DNA from: Mortierella sp. BCC40632
Taxonomy: Eukaryota > Mortierellomycota > Mortierellomycetes > Mortierellales > Mortierellaceae
DNA length: 64,000 bases
Assembly: GCA_011634665.1 (NCBI GenBank)
Contig: WAEK01000004.1
Span: forward strand, 214,001 to 278,000
Reading direction: 5' to 3'
Shown: positions 35,774 to 48,437 of the stretch, piece after piece
Layout: the number at the start of each line of letters is the position of its first letter
How positions within the stretch are numbered: the stretch's first letter is position 1
Notes under the pieces: model-generated
Seen by the model: only the letters and a program-made list of their open reading frames with translations
Databases searched by the model: none
What the model was told of the DNA's origin: nothing
Translations under genes and position numbers: made by a program

Positions 35774-36698
35774 ATGGCCACCTACCTCGCCTCGATCTAC
35801 GGAACAGAAAAAGACAAGTATGACTCCATCCCCTAGCAACTGCCTACTATCTTTCATCACTGAATGTGCCCCATCTCCATCACAGGGCGCAATGACTAAC
35901 TGTCTCCTTCCATGCCCTTCCATGACCTGCCTGTCCCTTTTAGAGTCAACTGCTCCTTCTACTTCAAGATTGGTGCCTGCAGACATGGAGATCGTTGCTC
36001 AAGGAAGCATGTCCGACCGAACTTCTCCCAGACAATTCTAGTCCCCAATGTCTACCACAACCCCTCGCACGATGCCAACTGCACAATGAACAAACAGGAA
36101 ATTCAGGAGGATTTTGACAATATTTACGAAGACTTTTTTGTTGAACTCGCCAAGTATGGCGAGATTGAGGAAATGCATGTCTGTGACAACATTGGAGACC
36201 ACCTCGTCGGGAATATCTATGCTCGATTCAAGTTCGAGGAAGAGGCTGGAAATGCTGTCGAGGATCTCAACAACCGTTTCTATGCTGGACGTCCTCTTTG
36301 GGCAGAGCTTTCGCCTGTAACAGATTTCCGTGAAGGTAAGCACTACCTCCCTCCTCCCAAAGTACCAAAGGAGCACCTCAACACTTCTTCTTTTCTTCGA
36401 ATGACTGAATCGATAAGCTAATATGAACAAAACTCTCTCGGTGTCTTGGGTATTTCGGAACCATCTTCTAGCTTGCTGTCGGCAATATGAGAACTCGGAA
36501 TGTACTCGAGGAGGTCTCTGCAACTTCATGCACCTAAAGTCAGCGGATAGAAATCTCAGGAGAGAACTCTTCGCCTCCCAAAGGAACTATTTGCGTGATA
36601 GGAAGAAAGAGGAACGGGATCGGCAGCGGGATCAAAGCCATCCAGGATCTGTTGCTCCAGAAGACGTCCCCTCAGCTCATCCGCCACTCCACGCTTAA
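35774..36698 (+). CDS. U2AF1: Splicing factor U2AF small subunit
   Basis: Three exons, 35774-35817, 35944-36335 and 36472-36698, give 220 residues. The start [15 protein letters not shown] is the classic U2AF35 N-terminus. Zinc finger 1 is [20 protein letters not shown]. The UHM/RRM domain includes [31 protein letters not shown] and [20 protein letters not shown]. Zinc finger 2 is [20 protein letters not shown] charged Arg-rich tail ends the protein, shorter than in animals. It recognises the AG at 3' splice sites with the large subunit. Identification is secure. Confidence 0.97.
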
Positions 36699-37022
36699 TA
36701 AATTACGACACCCCTTTTTTCTCTCTCTCTCTTTCTTTCTCTCTTTCTTTAAGGTCAGGCGCCATCGGATCGACTTGTATACAGAAATAAAAACACAAAA
36801 AAGGACCGTTCAGCAGACTCAACGCAGAAGAAATGAATGTTGGAAAGATCTTCCTGAGAAAGTAGCGCTGGCCTCGTATTGAGAAACTATAAACATGAAT
36901 TGCTGCAATGGCGGTTGGTATTATGTTACAGGCATAGGGAGATCGTGGTACTGAGGAGGGGAGGGAAGGGGGAAGGCGATCGAATGCCAAACATCCCAGT
37001 CATTCATCATTCAGACTGCCTA
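36699..37022. other. Convergent 3' spacer
   Basis: About 320 bases between the stops of U2AF1 and the Cdt2 gene. It has a CT/TTTC tract near 36716-36752. Nothing else is seen. Confidence 0.6.
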
Positions 37023-39387
37023 TTACTCTGTAACGATACTATGCATATTTAAAAGTGATTTGTTCTCACGGCATTCTTGGCAAAGCTCAGGATTTGACCG
37101 CCATGTCCGAACCGTTGCATCGTCTGAACATCCACTCAGCTAGAGATCGTACAGAAGTGCATCAAAGAGATGATTAGATAAAAGAAATCTCGAATTTAAC
37201 CGAGTCCAGGGAGATGAATAACGAAATAAATACATACCTGAGTTCCATTGCCCAAGTCCTTTGCCCAATCTACGCCCGTCACTTCCCGCTCATGGCCTTG
37301 GAAAATGAGTGGCTTCCTGTCTGATCGGTTAGTCTCCCAAACATAAAGATCCTTGCTGGAGCCTGCAGCGATATAATTGCCATCTGGGGAAACACTGATC
37401 TTGATGTAGTAGCTTGAGCAGGTGTAGTTACTGCCGCCATATCGTTCAACAGGGTTGCCCAATGCCGTTGAGTTGTATCGATAAATATGATTGTCGGAAC
37501 TCACTGCATACAAGGAACTGCCATCTGGAGATAACGCCATCGCTGTCATTCCATGAGCTCGCTTCGTCGTTGGTGTATATGTCGATGTTTGCAAAGGCGT
37601 TGGGAAATCTTGTTTGAAATAGGTGCCATGTTTACGAACATCCCAGTACTTGATCAATCTTTTACCATTATGAAAGAAGAGGAATGATGTCAGAAAAAGT
37701 TCATCGTAACTTTCTACGTGCTGAGAGGCTGTTTAAGCTACTTACCCATCCAAGGTGCCTGTTGAAGCGACAATGTGCTCGTTATGAATCATGTACTGAA
37801 CAGCCGACGCGGTGTTTGGTCCGTCTGATCCATGCTTTGAGCGCTTTGGAGGGGTGGGTCTTGCTGTGCTTGAATGAACATTGAGCAGCCGGTCGGCGGG
37901 TCTATAGGTTACATCCCCCTGTGGAGATGTTGTAGAAGAACAGCGCACATCCCATACAAGTACCGATCCGTCTCTTGCTGCCGTTGCAAAAATATCTAGA
38001 AGATCACAATTAAGAAATATGAAAAAGTTAATGCGAGTCAATTCTGGATGCAGCAAAGATCAGCTATGCAAGTGCTATCCACATACTGTCGTCTCCATAT
38101 TTCCGTGAAACACTCTTGATGCTGCCGCTATGACCAGAGAAGGTGCCCAAACACTTTTTGGTCTCTACGTCATGTATCCGTGCAGTTTGATCACCAGAGA
38201 CGGAGATCTAACGGACAGTGAAGAAACTGGTCATTAGTGATGATGCCATTAATGGGGTAGCTCATATATAAAAAAAAAATTAAGAAAATGACCCATTGGC
38301 TTACAATCCTTGAATCGTCCATTGTCCAGCATAGGTCGAAAATTGCATTCTGGTGGGCTAAGATTTGAATAGTATTTTCTTTTTTTTTTTTGGAAAATAT
38401 AAATAGTAGAATAAATATCGCAGCAAAAAGAAAAGTGAGAAATTTGTGTCTTCTTAAAAGTTCCAAACACTTTCTCGACCATCGATGCTAGATCCTATGC
38501 CATACCTGGATGGGTATCATCCTTTTTTGTATCCACGATATGTATTGTTCCGTCTTCATCACCAATAGCCAGGTTCCTGGCGTCGTTTGCAACTATGAGA
38601 AAGAGAGAGAGAGAAAGGGAAAGCAATTGTAACCATCAGAACACAGCTCTCTTGAAATAAGGCCCCCAAAGGGATTCATTGGATGAAGTACTTACTATTA
38701 TTGTAGGCACAGGAAAACGGTGGGACAAGGGTTGTGGCATCCTGAGACACGAAAGTGTAGACATCGTTGGGTCGACTGATGAAATCCTTCATGCACAAGC
38801 GAGTGGACACTATTCAAAGAGCATCCATCAGTCAGCATATTAGTATAACAGCAAGGTAAATCAATGCCCGATTAAACAGATTTTGTCCGCAAAAAAAAAA
38901 AAAAAAAAAAAAAGCCAACAGTACCATAAATTGGCCTGTTCTTTTGTCGACCAAAGGTCTGGAGCCAGGTGTAGGACCGAACAATATCAAGACGCTGACC
39001 AGAACCGAACGATCGAGTGAACCGTGAGCGGTATGGAGTATTGATTGATGCATGTATCTCGGCTGACGACCCTTTGACAGCTCCGCCTCCAATGGAAGGT
39101 GCTGAGAACTTTTGTGATGTCGTGGAGAGGGATGAGACAGAACCGGGGGCAATGTTCTCGGAATCATCATTGGCAAGCTTAAGTGATCGCTTCCGCTGAA
39201 GAGAGTTTGCCTGAGCTGCAGCAAAGATATCGAGAAGACCTCTAGGTGGGACATTCTCTTCGCCCGTGTGAGGACAAGGGAGATTGGTGGCGGGAGGAGT
39301 CGAAGTATTGCCCGATCGCCTTCCTGTGAGAGTTCGCTGGGTGATGTCCACCAGGGGCATCTTCCTGCCTGCAGAGGGTGTTGGCAT
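37023..39387 (-). CDS. CDT2: WD40 protein Cdt2/DTL, CRL4 substrate receptor
   Basis: Eight exons, 39387-38925, 38809-38696, 38592-38506, 38357-38305, 38207-38087, 37995-37746, 37658-37238 and 37139-37023, give 541 residues. The N-terminal 150 residues are disordered. WD repeats then run to the end: LAIGDEDGTIHIVDTKKDD, AHQNAIFDLCWTMDDSRI-ISVSGDQTARIHD, TFSGHSGSIKSV, FATAARDGSVLVWDVR, DGLIKYWDVRKHG, AAGSSKDLYVWET and GCSDDATVRTW. Two repeats end in WDxR (VWDVR, YWDVR), the DDB1-docking motif. Order and spacing follow animal DTL closely. In other species CRL4-Cdt2 destroys Cdt1, p21 or Spd1 on chromatin-bound PCNA. The long C-terminal tail of animal DTL is missing. Budding yeast lacks this gene, while fission yeast has it. 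Confidence 0.88.
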
Positions 39388-39651
39388 GTCGAGCTCAGAG
39401 TCAAAGAGAACAGAGAACCAATGGAGGTGACAGAGTAGAAGAGAAGGACAAGGCGCGCCCTTGAGGTTGTGTGCGTGACCGGTAAACAACTTTTTTTTCT
39501 TTTTTTCTTTTTGACAAAAAAACGAGGGGCTGAAGTGAGGAATGATGGAGCGAATGAAAGAGAAAAGAGACAAAGATGGAGGATGACAAGGTGACCAGCA
39601 ATAAAAAACATCTACACTCAATTACGAAAAGGACCTAGTAATGCTGACTAT

Positions 39652-40733
39652 CTACTCCTTGTTGGGCTTTGTCGCTGTCTCAGCAACAGCCTTCTCAACA
39701 ACTTCTGAGAGTTCAGGGTCCAGTGTTGCGGAACCGCTAGTGAGAGGCTCAACGGCCTCCGAAATGATAGACTCTGTAGGCTGGTCGGGATTCTCAAGTG
39801 CTGGCTCTTGCGACGCGTCCTTGGACTCTGGAATGCTCATCTCCTCCTTGACTGGTACCTCCTTTGGCGATTGCTCCTGGTCCAGAGAGTGTCCCTCCTG
39901 TGCAAGGTCAGTTGCCGCGTTTCCAATTTCTTCCTCGCCACCAATGTCCTTCATCATCTCTGCCAAGATCTTGTCAGCCACTGCCTTCACTTCGCTCGAG
40001 GGCTCGTTGTCCGACGTGCTCTTCATCATCTCTGCTACAGATCTGTTCCTGCTTTCGCCCTTCTTGACCAACTCGAGTTGCTTCTGACCGACTCCGAGCT
40101 CGGCATTCTCCCAGAGAGTGACGCGAATACCAACACCAGCAAGCGAATTCTGGTTCAGGAACTGAACCCAGCGGCGAACGACGTCAGGGTGTGTATCCTT
40201 GATTGCCAACAAACGCTTGTGTGTCTTTCTCTCAAAGGTTTCCTGTGCCTTCTTGTAGACAAAAGGCGACTTGTTGACTGTCCACTTGGACGTCTGAACG
40301 GGAAGTGGGATCGTTCCGGAGCAGGGCATTCCGAGCTGAGCAGCAGCACGGCGTGCAAAGTCTGCAAAGAAATCGAGCTGGTTGGGGAGATAAGAACGAA
40401 GGTGAAGGTGGGCGACCGTGATGTTGTGAGTGGTTGGAATCTGGATAGGCTCGCCATAGACAAGTCGATCCTCTGGGGACATGGTCTCAGGAAGCGTGGC
40501 ATTATTGCTATGAAAGAGGCCAAGAAAGATTCCACATGGATTAGATACTCCTGAAATGAACTGTTGCCTAGATCGCTTTTCTACATCCTGATCACAGCCC
40601 GGCAATGTGTCGGACAAAGGAAAACCGTTAGACCATGGCGGATCCTGTACCTGAGCGAACGAGCAGCAGCTGTGGAAGCCCTGACGGCGCCAAGCCCGCG
40701 GACAGAAAGGCCAGTCTTCAATGTGCTCAGCAT
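39652..40733 (-). CDS. RSM10: Mitochondrial small-subunit ribosomal protein uS10m
   Basis: Two exons, 40733-40651 and 40507-39652, give 312 residues. The first exon is a typical mitochondrial targeting sequence, rich in Arg, Ser and Ala with no acid (STLKTGLSVRGLGAVRASTA). The uS10 core follows: ITVAHLHLRSYLPNQLDFFA, AAQLGMPCSGTIPLPVQTSK, WTVNKSPFVYKKAQETFERK, HKRLLAIKDTHPDVVRRWVQ and VGIRVTLWENAELG. The last 110 residues are an acidic low-complexity extension that exceeds the usual family length. It starts 313 bases from Utp13, head to head. Confidence 0.93.
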
Positions 40734-41046
40734 GATGGATTTCCGAACAGGCTCGCTTCTGAGGTTAAGAGTGCAAGAGAGATGACCCGATTGGAGAAAA
40801 TGGTCGGGAATATGGGCGCTGATCAGCAAAATAGAGAGCAGCCTCTCCCGCAGAGGGGGAAGGGGAAAGACTTTCTTGGAATGGATTTAAGGCCGAATCG
40901 GTCAGTCACACTGTTTTTTTTCATTTCGAGGTCTCAAGCTTCACTTTTTTTTACTTTTTTTTTTTTTAGGAAGTGGTCAAGAGCCTGTGCATGTGTAGCT
41001 TCTTCATTCACTCTCGTTTGCCATCACCACATACCCTCCAACAGCA
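40734..41046. promoter_or_regulatory. Bidirectional intergenic region between uS10m and Utp13
   Basis: Only 313 bases separate the divergent start codons, so both promoters must lie here. It carries two T runs (40913-40920, 40957-40968). No TATA box is evident. Confidence 0.5.
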
Positions 41047-44000
41047 ATGGCACAGCAAGGGAAAATTCACTTGAAGACAAGGTATGCCTTCTAGTTCCAA
41101 GTTCCTGTGAAGCCTTGTCAGCTTGTAAGAAACCAGAGCAATAGTATCTTCCGCTTCGCGGTCCTAACTCGTCCGTCTGCTTTCCACAAAACAAAAACAA
41201 AAACAAAAATACTCTACAGCTTCAAGTCAACCCAAACGATCGAGTCGATCTACACAGGAGGAAAAGTCTGCATATCCCAAGATGAGCAGTTCTTAATTAC
41301 CACCGTTGGAGAGGATATTGATGTCCTTGAAATTAAAACAGGAAAGAAGCTCTGGAGACTGAAGGGCGATACAGAGATCATCACTACCTTTGCCGTTACA
41401 CCAGATGGCCGAACTCTTGTCAGTGCGAGCAGGAGTCTTCAGTTGAAGTTCTGGGACCTTCGTACTGGCACGCTTACCAAGAGCATGAAGGTAGACCATA
41501 TGCCGGGTTTTATAGCTCTAGTCCAAGACGCATTTGAAAACCCCCTGAACGTCGTAATGACCCCGGCTTTTTATGCCCTTACCATTTGTAGGCTCACGAA
41601 GCTCCTATCATTGTTATGGCGATCGACCCAAGCTCATCATTGGTCGCTACAGGATCCGCGGACAGCACAGTCAAAGTATGGGATATCGCTGGAGGATTCT
41701 GCACACACAACTTCAGAGGACATGGAGGAGTCATCTCTGCAGTGCTTTTCCATCCTGACCAGTCAAAGTGGTGGCTCTGCTCTGGTGCCGACGATTGCAC
41801 GGTCCGCGTTTGGGATCTCAAGAAGAGAAAGTATGCCTATTTCCTGAGCCTTTTAGTCTCCAATATTTCCGCTTGATCACACGCGAGGTAACATAGATCT
41901 CATGCTGGTAAACTGTCTTATATCCAATTAGAGCTATTGCCGTATTTGAAAGCCACGTATCCGTCATCCGTGGTCTGGCAGTATCAAACTCAGGAAACAC
42001 ACTCATCAGTGGTTCTCGCGACAAGGTTGTGAACGTTTGGGACCTTACCAAGTTGAAGCTTGCCACCACCTATCCTGTTTATGAGACTCTGGAAACCGTG
42101 GGCATTCTACAGAAGAACAAGGTCACTAGAATTGGCGACTTGGATGTGACTGATCGAGAACTCTTCTATACAGCCGGTGATGGCGGTGTGATCCGGATTT
42201 GGGATCTCAAGTCGGGAGAACTTGTTGCCAAGCAAAAAGAAGAGCAAGGAAGCAAAGCAGGCATTTCCGACGTCCTGTAAGTTGACTCGAAGGTCATCAT
42301 CTATAACAGAACTTTTATCACGACGCACCCTAACCAGAGGCTTTTCTCAATTTTTTTTTTTTTTTATCTCAGCTATAACTTGGAGTCACAGCAGTTGGTG
42401 TCGGTCACAAGTGATCAGAATATCTTGTTCTTTGATGTCGAGCAGGGCCTCAAGCGAGTAAAGCAGGTTGTCGGCTATAACGATGAAATTATCGACGTCG
42501 CCTATATTGGAGATGAGACACATCTGGCAGTTGCAGCGAACAGTGAACAAATCCGAGTTTTCAACCTCAAGGAATTTGAGTGCGATCTTATCTATGGACA
42601 TTCGGACACTGTTATTTGCCTTGACAGGAACTCGGACGGAACAATCCTTGCATCAGGATCAAAGGATAATACGGCCAAGGTCTGGACGATCGACGTTGAG
42701 AACGAGGACCCAGATCAGAGATACAAGTGTATAGGAACATGTGTTGGTCACACAGAAGCTATTGGAGCTGTAGCACTGACAAGAAAGACGGACGGAGTGT
42801 TGTTGACGGGATCCCAAGACAGAACTATCAAGTGCTGGGACTTGAGCACAGCGGGTAAGGCTTTGATCCAGTATCTTAAGGCTTTATAGCTTCATTCACA
42901 CGCACATTGAGTAGCAACTAACTTTTTTTTTATTGTTTGTCTTACCGTATGACCAGACTTGGACGAGCCAGATGAGCGCCACAAGTTCAAATCTCACTAC
43001 ACGATCCAGGCACACGACAAAGATATCAACTCCATTGCTATTGCACCCAACGACAAGATTTTCGCTACGGGATCTCAAGACAAACTCGCCAAGATCTGGA
43101 ATCTGCAGGATGGTGCCCTCTTGGGGACCTGCAAGGGCCATAAGCGTGGTGTCTGGTCCGTTAAATTTTCACCAGTGGATCAGTGCCTGGCCACGAGTTC
43201 CGGTGACCGCACGATCAAGATTTGGTCCCTCAATGACTTTTCGTGCCTGCGAACGTTTGAAGGTCATACAAACTCTATCCTGAAGGTTGACTTTTTGACT
43301 TCGGGCCTGCAGTTGGTCTCTTGTGGATCTGATGGTCTGGTGAAGCTCTGGACGATCCGGACGAATGAATGTGTCGATACGCTTGACAACCACACAGAAA
43401 AGATTTGGGCAATGACGGTTCGCAAAGATGAGAATATGGTCGTGACAGGCGGTGCGGATTCGATGATCAACCTTTGGGAGGACTTTACGGAGGCCGAGTA
43501 TGCAGAGAAGAAACAAGCTCAGGCGGATATGGTGCTCAAGGAGCAAGAACTGTCCAATTACTTGCAACGCAAGGATTGGAAGAACGCCATTGCACTGGCA
43601 CTCTCATTGGAGCAGCCCTTCAGACTCCTTCAACTCTTCAATCAAATCATGCGGGATCGTCCTGAGCATGATGTGTCTATCACAGGCCTTGTGGCTGTTG
43701 ACAATGTTCTCCATGGCCTGTCCTTGGAACAGTTGGCAAAATTGCTGGGGTATGTTCGTGACTGGAATACACATGGCAAGAACATGCGTGCTGCTCAAAC
43801 AGTTCTCCACGCAATTTTGAAGCAACGCAAAGTTCAGGAGATGAACGAGGTGCCCGGTGTCAAGGAGATCCTGGACTCGCTTCTGCCCTACACGGAACGT
43901 CATTTCCAGAGAGTAGAGACACTCTCGATGAAGAGTTATGTAGTCGATTACACTGTTCAGGCGATGGATATGCTGGCATTAATGGGAGACCTAGATGGAA

Positions 44001-44284
44001 TGGATTTAGAAGACGAAGGCGAGGATGGAGATCGGAATCAAGGGAAGTTGGAGGAGGAACGGTATGCTAAAGAGATGCAAGACGCTTTGGCCGCTTCTCG
44101 AGCCGATGTTCCAACAATGCCAACCAACACGAGTGCAGCTATTGTGATGGCAGACGATGACGATGACGAAATGGATGAGGATGAGGATGTGGATGGAGAT
44201 AGAGATGAAGGTGAAGAGGACGATAAGGACGAGGATGAGGACGATGAGAATCTCGATGGAGATAGTGACGAAGATATGGAATAG
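41047..44284 (+). CDS. UTP13: SSU processome WD40 protein Utp13/TBL3
   Basis: Six exons, 41047-41081, 41220-41490, 41592-41830, 41932-42276, 42373-42854 and 42957-44284, give 899 residues. Tandem WD40 repeats form two beta propellers, with units ending [90 protein letters not shown] and INLWEDFTE. The C-terminal Utp13 domain follows ([20 protein letters not shown], then [18 protein letters not shown]). The last 110 residues are strongly acidic (Asp/Glu with GDSDEDME at the end). Utp13 is part of the UTP-B module that binds U3 snoRNP and the 5' ETS during 18S rRNA maturation in the nucleolus. Confidence 0.95.
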
Positions 44285-44528
44285 TTTAGTAGCCTAGGAT
44301 AATGAACGCATCAAATAGATCATCTCTGCAACAGTTCGAAGTCAGAAGGACTATATGTAGATAGAAACACCACAAAGATACAAGCGGGGCGTTACAAGGC
44401 TTCGTGGTATTGAATTGGTATGTGTTCAAGATGTTGTGCCCCCGAAACACATCACAAATTACCTTCAACGAAAATCACAGTTGGTATATAAAATTACATT
44501 GGTTGGCATGTACAAGACTGAAAGTTGA

Positions 44529-45060
44529 CTATGAAAGCATATAAGTCGCTAGTAAAGCTGCCCATGACAAGATGGACGCCGTGAGATGATCTACATTCTG
44601 ACCCAGAGGGGAGTGGCAACTACGTCTCTCTGGGAACCCACCGGGCATGTGTTCCTCTTCGCAGGACTGAACCACGCCAGGTGAATCTGAAGAGTCAACG
44701 TTCTTTACAGCTGCTTTGGGCAGCACCTCACCCTGTGAGTGAAGGTTGTCATCTTTGGGAACGGCCGACGACTGAGGATCTTGTGGTGCTACTGCCTCCA
44801 AAGCCTCTAGCTCGGAGGACAAACGCAAGAACTCTTCATAGTTCAAAATTGATTTTTTGAACTCACTTTCGTATCCTGCCAACTTTTCTACAAGTGACGA
44901 CAATTGATCCTCACGCTCTCGCAGCGTCTGCTTCAATGCACGCTCCCCGTCTAGTTAGAGTCGCAACAAAAGATTTGAAAAAAAAAACAGAGAAGAGTCA
45001 CCAGGACAAAGTACCATTAGAAGCTGCAGACAACACTCTAGTATCTCGATCGGTCCCATC

Positions 45061-45106
<46 letters not shown>

Positions 45107-46554
45107 CGATTATGCGCACATTCAAAGTACACACTTACCACACTTGCGGCGATAGTTCACCTCTGCCTGCTGAAAAGCCGTTTGCCATTTCTTGAGCGAG
45201 GCAGTCAACTCTTTGACTTCAGAGTGAAGTTGCTGTGTCATCATTTCTTGCCGCTGGGTGTCGCTACCAGTCCCTGCCTCGATCAAATTACGATGTTGGC
45301 CTGCACCCTGGGCACTATATGCGAGTTGGAGTTGTCGATGCATGATCTCCACTTGCTGGACCAAAAACTCGTACTCACGTCGCCACCCTTCTTCTCCCTC
45401 CTGACTGGTCAGTCGCTGCAGGTGCCCCTGGACCTTGTCCAGCTCCTGATTCAATAAATAGTTCGTCCTGGAAACATGCATGATTTCTGTCTCAAGCGAG
45501 TTGATGCGATGTTGCATACTGAGCCAGTCCTGGGTTGGCATGACAATCTCCGAGACCCTGTTGCCGCCATTGATCGGATACATGCGATAAGGGTCGTGGA
45601 CCATGGCGGCATTAGGGCCTCCTCGGCGGTAGGCCAGATCCTGGTTCTGTTGGTATCGGCGATGATATGGCTGGTCGCTGTGGCTGGACTCGAACATACT
45701 GAATGATTTTGCACGGATCAATGCCCCCGCAGAGGAATGGTACGAAGACAAGGGTTCGGAGCATTGCCAAGCGTCTGCCGAAATTGCACTCTCTGTATGT
45801 GGGGTCCCCAGGTCGTGGGCTGAGTCCAGTAGAGGCGAGGAGGACAGAGGACTGGAAACAGCCATAAAGCCACGCCTGTCGGGCGCAACTGTGGGCGCAC
45901 ACTCGAGCTCAACAATTTCCGGATCATAATCGGAGGCCTGTCCGACAAGATGGGCAAAATCCTTTCCGTCGGACGGATCCTCTGACAGAAGCGGCAGATG
46001 AGAAGACTTTTGATCCTTGGTCTTCAGCTTCGTGCTCTCGTGATGCCTTCTAAGTTCACTAGGCAAGATGGGGATGTGGGCGCCAGGTGAGGAGGCGAGC
46101 TTCTTTGCAGTAACAGAAGAAGCAGAGGGTAACAAGGGGATGTTTGGAAGCAGATCATCAATCCTTTGGCTGTTGTGACCAGTATCTTCATGGTCGAGAA
46201 AGCGATCCTGTTTGGCCGAGGCCATGCCCTTGTCAAGATCACTGGGGATCTCGGAAGTCGCAGCACTGATGCTTGGATCGGAGACATCAGCTGTGTCGTC
46301 TACAGCATCCTGTATAGGGTGATCGCAGGATACAGATGGCATCGAAGCGGATAAGAGCGAGTGTGCTTGTGTGTGGATGGGAGAGGGTGAGCGTGGGTTT
46401 AATGGGTGCTGCGGAGGAGCATGATCCCGGTACGGGGACAAGGGTGGGGAGGGCAGGTCGCCAAGATGGTTCCGATGTGTTTCGATCGTCTATGAAGAGA
46501 GTAAGGAGTAGAGGAGCAATAAAGTCGCTGGTGAGCGAAAAAGAAAGAGAAAAA

Positions 46555-46590
<36 letters not shown>

Positions 46591-46714
46591 AATAGAGAGA
46601 GAGCGAAGGAGAAAGAATATCCAAGCCGGGCCGGGCTGTGGGGATGAGCAAGATTACAGCCGGCAGTAGTCACGCCGTCGGACTTACATGCTGACTGGTG
46701 GTGGCGTTACTCAT
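44529..46714 (-). CDS. Coiled-coil protein with short hydrophobic C-terminus
   Basis: Three exons, 46714-46688, 46489-45139 and 44950-44529, give 599 residues. The first exon encodes only MSNATTSQH. The first half is disordered and rich in Ser, Pro and Asp. A coiled coil begins near QHRINSLETEIMHVSRTNYL. It continues across the last join (RRKCDGERALKQTLREREDQ) to EEFLRLSSELEALEA. The last residues (LTASILSWAALLATYMLS) are hydrophobic and could be a short tail anchor, although the span is under 18 residues. No family is recognised. Both introns carry (GA)n tracts. Confidence 0.8.
45064..45105. repeat. (GA)n microsatellite in intron 2 of the coiled-coil gene
   Basis: About 20 GA units lie about 35 bases inside the 5' end of the intron (coding strand CT). 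A second tract of about 30 bases lies in the other intron of the same gene, at 46556-46586. Confidence 0.9.
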
Positions 46715-47030
46715 GGTGCGGATGAGCGACGGTTGATGGATGTAGGGAATGCCGGGGAGAGAGAGCGAGAGAGAATGAGAAAACGAGAGTATAGTTCGAG
46801 GATCGTCGCTAATGAGATGGGATCAAAGAGTATGGAGAGAGAAAGAGAGAGAAGGAAGAAAAGAAAGGAGAGAGAAGGGAGTGAGGGGAGTGAGAGGAGA
46901 GAGCACTACTTGCACGCGATCTCACAGAGGTCATGTGAACGTTCCTCGCCTCGTCATGATCTTCACGTTCTTGCATCGCTTTGTGTCTGTGGCCCAACTT
47001 TACTCCACCTTGCTTGGCGTCCGTGCATGC

Positions 47031-47091
47031 TTCTGTTGCTATTGTTGCTGTTGTTGTTGCTGTTGTTGTTGTTGTTGTTGCTGCCGCTGAG
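47031..47091. repeat. Trinucleotide (TTG/CTG)n tract
   Basis: About 20 units of TTG or CTG. The minus strand could encode polyGln, but no surrounding gene or splice structure supports translation. Confidence 0.8.
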
Positions 47092-48283
47092 TAGCTCCCG
47101 AAATGGTAGAATCATGGACGCATCTCACTAATGAGGATGCATCACTGACCTAGCAGACCTCACAGTAGCTCATCAACCAGCCTACTGGCTGACCACTCAA
47201 GATGAGCCCTATATTGGAGCAGCTCGTGCATTGGGCACTCTGCAAAAGATGCCCCCGCATGTGAGAGTGCTTCGCCGGAATTACAGTAGTCTACTGTACT
47301 TTGCATAGGATGGATGGGTTGCTCTATTGCTCTCTATCTCATTCGCTCTGTCTCCTTGTCTCTGCTGCATGATTTGCTCGCAAGCCTCGTTGTCTATTCC
47401 CACACGAAAGATCTCCAAAGAACAAGAAAAGGAAGCAAAGGGTCTGCACGGGGCAAGAAGGAGCCTAAACCCTGAAGTACCCTGAGCTCGTCGGAGCTGA
47501 CCTTCACCGTCCCTTCCTTACCCTAATATATTCTACAACAGTGGATAGTCATTGCTATTAGCCTTACCCAAGGTGAGGGATAGTCTACTGTCACGGGAGT
47601 AGCACTGATACATTATTCAGCCCACTTTCATCATTGTCGGAAGCAACAAAGGAGCTTTTTTTTTTTTATTTGCTGAACCGTACACCACCAAACCTCTTAC
47701 CCTTCCCACAACTCAACAACTGCCCGTACACTTTAGTGCGGCCCAAGAGGATTCAACCGTGAGGGTTTATCTCGGGGCTCGGAGAACCAGGGTGAGTCTA
47801 GGCAATACGCTCACTCTGCTAAAGGGGAGATAGCCCCTCGTCAGGCACACAGACAGTGGCAGGGGTAGACTGATGTGCCGCAATATTAAAGACGGACAAT
47901 TGCATTAGAATCGACGCTAGCCATTGGCAAGGACAGCTTAGCGAGGGCTCTAGTGTCGCACTACAAGATAGTGTGGTCGTTGAACATGGGCTGTTTTGAA
48001 GATTAACAAGGGGGTGCGGCGTTTTGAGCGTCTCCCTTCTCCTTTGCCTCTTCTTGGACCAGACTTGCTCCTCCAAGTACGTCCAACTAGACCCTGACTA
48101 GGCCCTTGCACTACATCGACCAAAAATAGCAAAACAAGACCATTGACCCTCGAGACGCAGGGCCGCTCGTGCGACCCACCTCACAATTGAGTAGAGCCTC
48201 AGCACCGCCAACCCCGCGCCCCCAATGTTGTTGGCCATGGCCTAGACACGGCGCCCTCACCCCTGACTCGAATTCACCTCGAA

Positions 48284-48290
48284 TATAAAT
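48284..48290 (+). promoter_or_regulatory. TATA-box candidate for the small GPI protein
   Basis: TATAAAT lies about 150 bases upstream of the start at 48438 and is followed by a C/T-rich leader. Assigned by motif and spacing only. Confidence 0.5.
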
Positions 48291-48437
48291 ACCGCCGTGT
48301 CCCGGACCCACTTTCTCTCACCAACATCATCCATTCATTCATCTTTCCTTCACTCTCCTACCTCAGCCTGCTCTTCGACCCTTCCTCTACTCTACTCACC
48401 AGCCTCCATTAAACTCCTTTTCCCCTCTCTGTTCAAG

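Larger units (their letters stand above)
46715..48437. other. Gene-free stretch with GA and CTG repeats
   Basis: About 1.7 kb without a supportable gene. GA-rich DNA covers 46755-46900. A CTG/TTG trinucleotide tract lies at 47031-47091. The right end holds the promoter of the small GPI protein. Confidence 0.6.

Noticed and set aside
46812..47131. Plus-strand frame with a run of Cys through the CTG/TTG tract
   Set aside because: A translation artefact of the trinucleotide repeat, with no gene structure around it.
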